The notes below the pieces were generated by a model that was not told the origin of the DNA, made no database searches, and saw only the letters and a list, made by a program, of their open reading frames with translations. Shown in pieces: positions 5,976-9,484 of a stretch of DNA of 9,484 bases; the stretch's first letter is position 1, and every line of letters starts with the position of its first letter. Origin of the DNA: an uncultured Clostridia bacterium (GTDB lineage Bacteria; Bacillota; Clostridia; Christensenellales; QALW01); the NCBI GenBank assembly GCA_900550765.1, contig URTC01000045.1, positions 1 to 9,484 on the forward strand, given 5' to 3'. The translations under genes were made by a program, and so were the position numbers.

Positions 5976-7046
5976 ATGCAGAACGAAACTATTCACACGG
6001 AGTTCTCTCCGCAGGCAGAAGCATCGCTGGAAAGCCTCCCGCCTCGGATGGCTGCGGCTTATGACGATAAGCGTTTTCCAACCAAATGGCAGGCGATGAT
6101 CGGCGCAGCCTCTATGCAGATATTGGGTGTTATTGCCAGTATGCTGTTGGGAATGCTGCTGCTTATAGGTGCATTTAGAACACAGTTTGGGTATACGATG
6201 TTTAATTATGTATGCTCACAATTGATCATGGTGGTCAGTATACCGTTGTTTATGCTGATGGTCTGTCGGAAGGATCTGCGTACTACCGTACGGCTGAAAA
6301 AAGGGATTGATGCTGTACAGATCGGTTTATTGCTGCTGGTCAGTATGGGCGCGTTTTTTCTGTGCCAGCATTTAAATGGGATTTTTGTGCAGATCCTGAG
6401 CATTTTTATGGGAGAACCGGCGGATCTGGGAATGAGTGAAGGAGCCACGGATCTTACACAGTTGTTGTTTCAGATCGTGATTGTTGCCGGATTGCCGGCT
6501 ATTTGTGAGGAACTTTTTTTCCGCGGCTTTGTCCTGAGGGCTTTTGAACGTATTTCCGTAATTGCGGCCGTGGTGCTTTCTTCCGTAGTCTTTGCTGTGA
6601 TGCACGGAAATCTGCAGCAGCTGGTCTATGCTTTTTTGATTGGCATTCTTTTAGGAACGGTTGTCACCGTCAGCGATTCGCTTTTAGCCGGAGCGGTGAT
6701 CCATTTCTTTATGAATCTGTTTTCCGTAGGAATCAGCTATGGTCCGGTATATAGCCAGTATCTCGCTTTTGTAGAGGAAAATCCCTTGGCGTATATGATG
6801 GTGGTATTTTTTATCAGCCCTGCGCTTTTAGCCATTGGTCTTATGCTGTTTATCAAATATACACGGCATAAAAATATGCATAACTACCAGGCCTATTTTG
6901 TAAGCGATTTGAAATATCCCCGCCTTATGCCTAAGCAGAAGAGCGGCGGAACAGCCCTATATGTCATAGGCTGGATCGTCTTTATGTTTCTCAATGTGGT
7001 CAATATGATCGTGATATGGTTTGGCGACGCACTGCTGCGTGTATGA
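5976..7046 (+). CDS. CPBP-family intramembrane glutamic endopeptidase
   Basis: A 356-residue multi-pass membrane protein of the CPBP (CAAX protease and bacteriocin-processing, Rce1-like) family. The catalytic signature is complete: EELFFR (178-183, EExxxR), FAVMH (206-210, FxxxH) and HFFMN (243-247, HxxxN). About eight hydrophobic segments are visible (near 43-66, 73-97, 112-130, 160-177, 194-210, 214-232, 270-294, 326-348), after a soluble N-terminus of about 40 residues. The family cleaves peptides within the membrane; some members process or give immunity to bacteriocins, but no peptide precursor is near. ATG at 5976 follows TAGGAGG. The stop overlaps the rlmH start by four bases (ATGA), indicating translational coupling. 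Confidence 0.92.
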   Translation: MQNETIHTEFSPQAEASLESLPPRMAAAYDDKRFPTKWQAMIGAASMQILGVIASMLLGMLLLIGAFRTQFGYTMFNYVCSQLIMVVSIPLFMLMVCRKDLRTTVRLKKGIDAVQIGLLLLVSMGAFFLCQHLNGIFVQILSIFMGEPADLGMSEGATDLTQLLFQIVIVAGLPAICEELFFRGFVLRAFERISVIAAVVLSSVVFAVMHGNLQQLVYAFLIGILLGTVVTVSDSLLAGAVIHFFMNLFSVGISYGPVYSQYLAFVEENPLAYMMVVFFISPALLAIGLMLFIKYTRHKNMHNYQAYFVSDLKYPRLMPKQKSGGTALYVIGWIVFMFLNVVNMIVIWFGDALLRV

Positions 7047-7513
7047 ATATCCAAATTATTGCCGTGGGAAAGCTGCAGAGAATGTATCGTCCGATACAGG
7101 AGGAATTTTATAAAAGACTGACCCGGTATGCAAAAATTAAAGAAATCGAAGTGCCTGATGAGCAAGCACCGGAGAAGCTCTCAGCGGCACAGCGTGCCGA
7201 TGTTATGCTGGCAGAGTGGGAAAAAACCCGGAAGAAGCTTGTACCTGATGCCTTTTTAGTAGCGTTGGATGCTTCCGGGCAGAAGTGTTCCAGCCCGGAA
7301 TTGGCGGCCTTGCTGAAAAAATGGCAGGAACGTAAGAATATAGCATTTATCTTGGGCGGATCTTTGGGCCTTTCTAAGGAGGCTTTGGCACGGGCGGATC
7401 ATGTGCTTTCTTTTTCGGATATGACCTTTACCCATTCTATGGCCAGAGTTATTTTGCTTGAACAGCTCTATCGCGCATTTAAGATCAACAGCGGAGAGCC
7501 GTATCATAAATAA
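7043..7513 (+). CDS. rlmH: 23S rRNA (pseudouridine1915-N3)-methyltransferase RlmH
   Basis: A 156-residue SPOUT-class methyltransferase that methylates pseudouridine 1915 in helix 69 of 23S rRNA using S-adenosylmethionine, acting on assembled 70S ribosomes. Landmarks: MNIQIIAVGKL at the N-terminus, the cofactor-binding GGSLGLS (105-111), and the invariant C-terminal block RVILLEQLYRAFKINSGEPYHK. Length equals the family norm of about 159. The start is ATG at 7043 inside the CPBP stop (ATGA); an earlier in-frame GTG at 7016 would add nine residues absent from homologs. The usual THQ before the C-terminal block reads THS (130-132), a small change. Confidence 0.97.
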   Translation: MNIQIIAVGKLQRMYRPIQEEFYKRLTRYAKIKEIEVPDEQAPEKLSAAQRADVMLAEWEKTRKKLVPDAFLVALDASGQKCSSPELAALLKKWQERKNIAFILGGSLGLSKEALARADHVLSFSDMTFTHSMARVILLEQLYRAFKINSGEPYHK

Positions 7514-7556
7514 TACCGCGGATGCTGCGGTCTAAAGAAGAAAGGCGGAAAATTTT

Positions 7557-8651
7557 TTGAAAAAAAAGGTATGGGCTGTGTTCCTTCTGCTCGTGTTCCT
7601 GCTTTCCGGGTGTGCGGACGTGCCTGCTGCAGGAGAATTTCAAGACAGCAAGCTTCCCCCGGCGGGAGATATCGTTTCCCTGGCACAAATGGATTATAGC
7701 TATGAAGAATTCTGCCGGCAGACGGAGAAATTGGAGGAGACGTATGCGCTTTCCGTTTTCAGCATTGGTACATCTGTCTTCGGCAGAGAAATTCCCTGCC
7801 TGGTACTGGGAGATATCCATGCGGAAAAAAAGCTGCTGATTATCGGCGGGTTTGACGGAACACAGGCGTGGAGTACTCGGCTGTTGATGAAGCAGCTGGA
7901 AACCTATTGCGTTAAGAAAGCAGAAATGTATGAGACTGTTTCTTTCGGGGAGCTTTTTGAAAGCTGCGCGGTCTATTTTGTCCCTATGGTAAATCCTGAT
8001 GGCATAGAGCTCTGTGCCGGAGGATTAGCCAGTGTTCCCAGCGAGTATAAAACACAGGTACAGCAGATTCGCGAGTATTCTGTCTCCGTAGGCTTGCTGG
8101 AGGAAAACGCCGGGTACGAGGCCTGGCAGGCAAACGGGGCGGGCATTGATCTCTCTATTAATTTCGGTATCGGCACAGTGGCATCGGCACAAATACAAAA
8201 ACAAGCAGCTTCTGATAATTATCCGGGAGAGCCGTTTTCTGCGCCGGAAGCTGCGGCGTTGGTACACTTGTGTGAGGAACAGAACTTTTTTTCGGCGGCG
8301 GTATATACCGGACCCGGCGGTTTGGTTGATTGTTTTTTTGGACAGAAGGACAGTTTGGCGTTGGCAGAATACTGTGCGGATGAACTGGCGGCACTTACCG
8401 GGTACAGGAAGATTGCTAACGGGCCTGCACCTGATGTTTGTACCGCCGTATCCTTTTCTAATTGGTTTATTTCCCGCTTTGACAGACCTGCGTTTACTCT
8501 TTTGATGGGAGAGGAGAATATGCAGCTTTCTTTGCCGCGGCTTTGGAAACAGAGCTGCCTTGTGCCGCCGCTTTTAGCATGGCAGGCCCGCAGAGGAGAT
8601 CTGACGCAGTCCGTTCAAACACCGACAGCGGAATATACTGAGATCGAATGA
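7557..8651 (+). CDS. M14 carboxypeptidase-fold lipoprotein, catalytic residues replaced
   Basis: A 364-residue secreted lipoprotein: a signal peptide (residues 1-18) ends in lipobox LSGC with C19. The rest has the backbone signatures of zinc carboxypeptidases of family M14: LLIIGGFDGTQAWSTRLLMKQLE (93-115), VYFVPMVNPDGIEL (139-152), WQANGAGIDLSINF (190-203), YPGEPFSAPEA (222-232), YTGPGGLVDCFFGQ (250-263) and FTLLMG (313-318). Against the family pattern the zinc ligands are changed: HxxE becomes D100..Q103, and the second His becomes T251. NR in DLNRNF becomes SI, and the catalytic Glu of FTxEVG is L316. The fold is likely kept but zinc chemistry lost, so it may bind cell-wall peptide rather than cut it; relatives act on gamma-glutamyl peptides of peptidoglycan. 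TTG at 7557 follows AAAGGCGG, and the frame ends overlapping tadA (ATGA). Residue matches are from memory of the family. Confidence 0.85.
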   Translation: MKKKVWAVFLLLVFLLSGCADVPAAGEFQDSKLPPAGDIVSLAQMDYSYEEFCRQTEKLEETYALSVFSIGTSVFGREIPCLVLGDIHAEKKLLIIGGFDGTQAWSTRLLMKQLETYCVKKAEMYETVSFGELFESCAVYFVPMVNPDGIELCAGGLASVPSEYKTQVQQIREYSVSVGLLEENAGYEAWQANGAGIDLSINFGIGTVASAQIQKQAASDNYPGEPFSAPEAAALVHLCEEQNFFSAAVYTGPGGLVDCFFGQKDSLALAEYCADELAALTGYRKIANGPAPDVCTAVSFSNWFISRFDRPAFTLLMGEENMQLSLPRLWKQSCLVPPLLAWQARRGDLTQSVQTPTAEYTEIE

Positions 8652-9130
8652 TGGAATATCGGGACGATTATTATTTTATGGAAAAGGCCCTGTGCCAAGC
8701 AAGGGCAGCATATCGGCGGGGAGAAGTTCCCGTAGGGGCAGTAGTGGTAAAGGAAAATGAAGTTATCGCCCGGGGCTTTAATTTGCGTGAAAGTACAAGG
8801 GATCCTGCGGCACATGCAGAATTGCTGGCTATTAGACGCGCTGCCCGGCGGTTGAACTCATGGAGGCTTACCGGCTGTACGCTTTATGTTACTCTGGAGC
8901 CGTGCCCGATGTGTGCCGGCGCAATCCTCAATTCCCGGATTGAACGGGTAGTCTTCGGGGCATATGACGCCAAGGCCGGCTGCTGTACGACGCTGTATCA
9001 TTTATGCAGCGATCCGCGGTTCAATCACCGTGCGTGGATTCTTGGAGGGGTAATGGAAAAGGATTGTGCGGATATTCTATCGTCTTTTTTTGAGGAAAAG
9101 AGAAAAAAATCAATTGAAAAGCATTTTTGA
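8648..9130 (+). CDS. tadA: tRNA adenosine(34) deaminase TadA
   Basis: A 160-residue zinc deaminase that converts A34 to inosine in the anticodon of tRNA-Arg(ACG), allowing it to read CGU, CGC and CGA. The zinc site is plain: HAE (56-58) with the proton-shuttle Glu 58, and PCPMC (85-89). Other family marks are GEVPVGAVVV (25-34) and RIERVVFGAYDAKAG (97-111). Length is normal. Two adjacent ATG codons (8648, 8651) are possible starts. The first overlaps the stop of the M14 lipoprotein by ATGA and has no clear ribosome binding site, suggesting translational coupling. It is the last gene of the operon. Confidence 0.97.
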   Translation: MMEYRDDYYFMEKALCQARAAYRRGEVPVGAVVVKENEVIARGFNLRESTRDPAAHAELLAIRRAARRLNSWRLTGCTLYVTLEPCPMCAGAILNSRIERVVFGAYDAKAGCCTTLYHLCSDPRFNHRAWILGGVMEKDCADILSSFFEEKRKKSIEKHF

Positions 9131-9136
9131 TAAAAG

Positions 9137-9180
9137 AACAGCAGTTCGGGGGAACCATTTTCCCCGAACTGCTGTTTTAT
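9137..9180 (+). terminator. Intrinsic terminator of the apgM-tadA operon
   Basis: A perfect 15-bp stem, AACAGCAGTTCGGGG (9137-9151) with CCCCGAACTGCTGTT (9162-9176), has a 10-base loop and runs into TTTTAT. It starts seven bases after the tadA stop. A-residues on the 5' side (TAAAAG) give the reverse strand a U-tract too, so it may also serve the convergent cation transporter gene. Confidence 0.93.
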
Positions 9181-9260
9181 TCTGAAAAAAATAGTTTCCT
9201 AAAAGCAGAATCCGTAAAAATAATTTTTAATATATTTTAATATGTGCGTATAAGCATATA

Positions 9261-9484
9261 TTATAAAGAATTGCTGAGATCTCGGTCGATTTGAATAACG
9301 GCAGTGTAGCGCGGGTCTAAAAGCAGCAAGTCTTTTTTTATTTGGGCAAGAACTTTTTCCGTTTCGGCAGCGGGCGTCTCGTACGGAACGACAATATCAA
9401 AAATAATATTGATGTTTTCAATGCCGTCGGTCATGCGGACATCGTGAAAGTGCCAGGTATGTCCTAAGGAGGAAATAGCATTCC
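9261..9484 (-). CDS. Cation diffusion facilitator family transporter, C-terminal part
   Basis: Seventy-four codons on the minus strand end at a TAA (9261-9263); the gene begins beyond the window. The translation reads WHFHDVRMTDGIENINIIFD, then IVVPYETPAAETEKVLAQIK, then DPRYTAVIQIDRDL. This matches the cytoplasmic ferredoxin-like C-terminal domain of CDF metal exporters (pattern HDFR..GP..NLIFDIVVP.......IDP.Y.AVIQIDR), which senses zinc, manganese or iron and drives dimer closure. The membrane domain and metal-site residues are not visible, so the metal cannot be named. It converges on the apgM-tadA operon, and the A/T-rich 9186-9260 between them holds no gene. Confidence 0.85.
   Translation of the reverse strand, partial: NAISSLGHTWHFHDVRMTDGIENINIIFDIVVPYETPAAETEKVLAQIKKDLLLLDPRYTAVIQIDRDLSNSL

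Noticed and set aside
7515..7531. ACCGC-GGATGCT-GCGGT hairpin after rlmH as a terminator
   Set aside because: Only 5-bp arms and no T-run; the lipoprotein gene follows within 43 bases, so read-through is expected.
9186..9260. Possible small RNA or SRP RNA gene after tadA, as seen in some Bacillota
   Set aside because: The stretch is A/T-rich with no SRP-like GC-rich helix or conserved tetraloop; only the operon terminator is present.
1..9484. CRISPR array, tRNA or rRNA genes
   Set aside because: No regularly spaced direct repeats, no cloverleaf-like TTCGANNC context with a matching acceptor stem, and no rRNA-like sequence were seen.

Overview
The window looks like chromosomal DNA of a low-to-mid GC Bacillota, most likely a member of the Clostridia. 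The basis is purine-rich AGGAGG-type ribosome binding sites, two TTG-initiated genes, sigma-A-type promoters and the gene families present. This placement is inference from style and content; no rRNA is present to fix it.

Left part (1-3000), accessory in character. On the minus strand lie the 5' two-thirds of an ABC exporter with membrane domain and start of the ATPase domain fused (cut by the window edge), then its upstream TetR-family regulator. The regulator has a good sigma-A promoter with two overlapping operator-like palindromes, but its frame has no ATG, GTG or TTG start before the DNA-binding domain. Upstream of it is the right end of an IS3-family element. That element keeps only about 40 codons of transposase and then runs straight into an AraC-family regulator on the plus strand that has lost its N-terminal domain. 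This is the scar of an insertion followed by deletion. The AraC remnant is followed by a block of hairpins ending in a probable bidirectional terminator.

Middle (3000-4750), core gene. Transcription terminator Rho is on the minus strand with a near-consensus promoter (TTGACA, 17 bp, TATACT). It carries a small Cys-rich patch ahead of its RNA-binding fold.

Right part (4750-9180), a tightly packed plus-strand operon divergent from rho: an ApgM-type phosphoglycerate mutase/proposed homoserine kinase, a CPBP-family membrane protease, RlmH (23S rRNA methyltransferase), a lipoprotein of the M14 carboxypeptidase fold in which the zinc ligands and catalytic Glu all appear replaced, and TadA (tRNA adenosine deaminase). 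Two junctions are 4-base ATGA overlaps, the others are 17 and 43 bases. A 15-bp stem terminator closes the operon. The window ends in the C-terminal part of a cation diffusion facilitator on the minus strand.

I see no clearly new multi-gene system. The most notable items are the apparently dead M14 lipoprotein placed between two RNA-modification genes, the start-codon problem and operator pair of the TetR gene, the IS3/AraC scar, and the structured non-coding block between AraC and rho.
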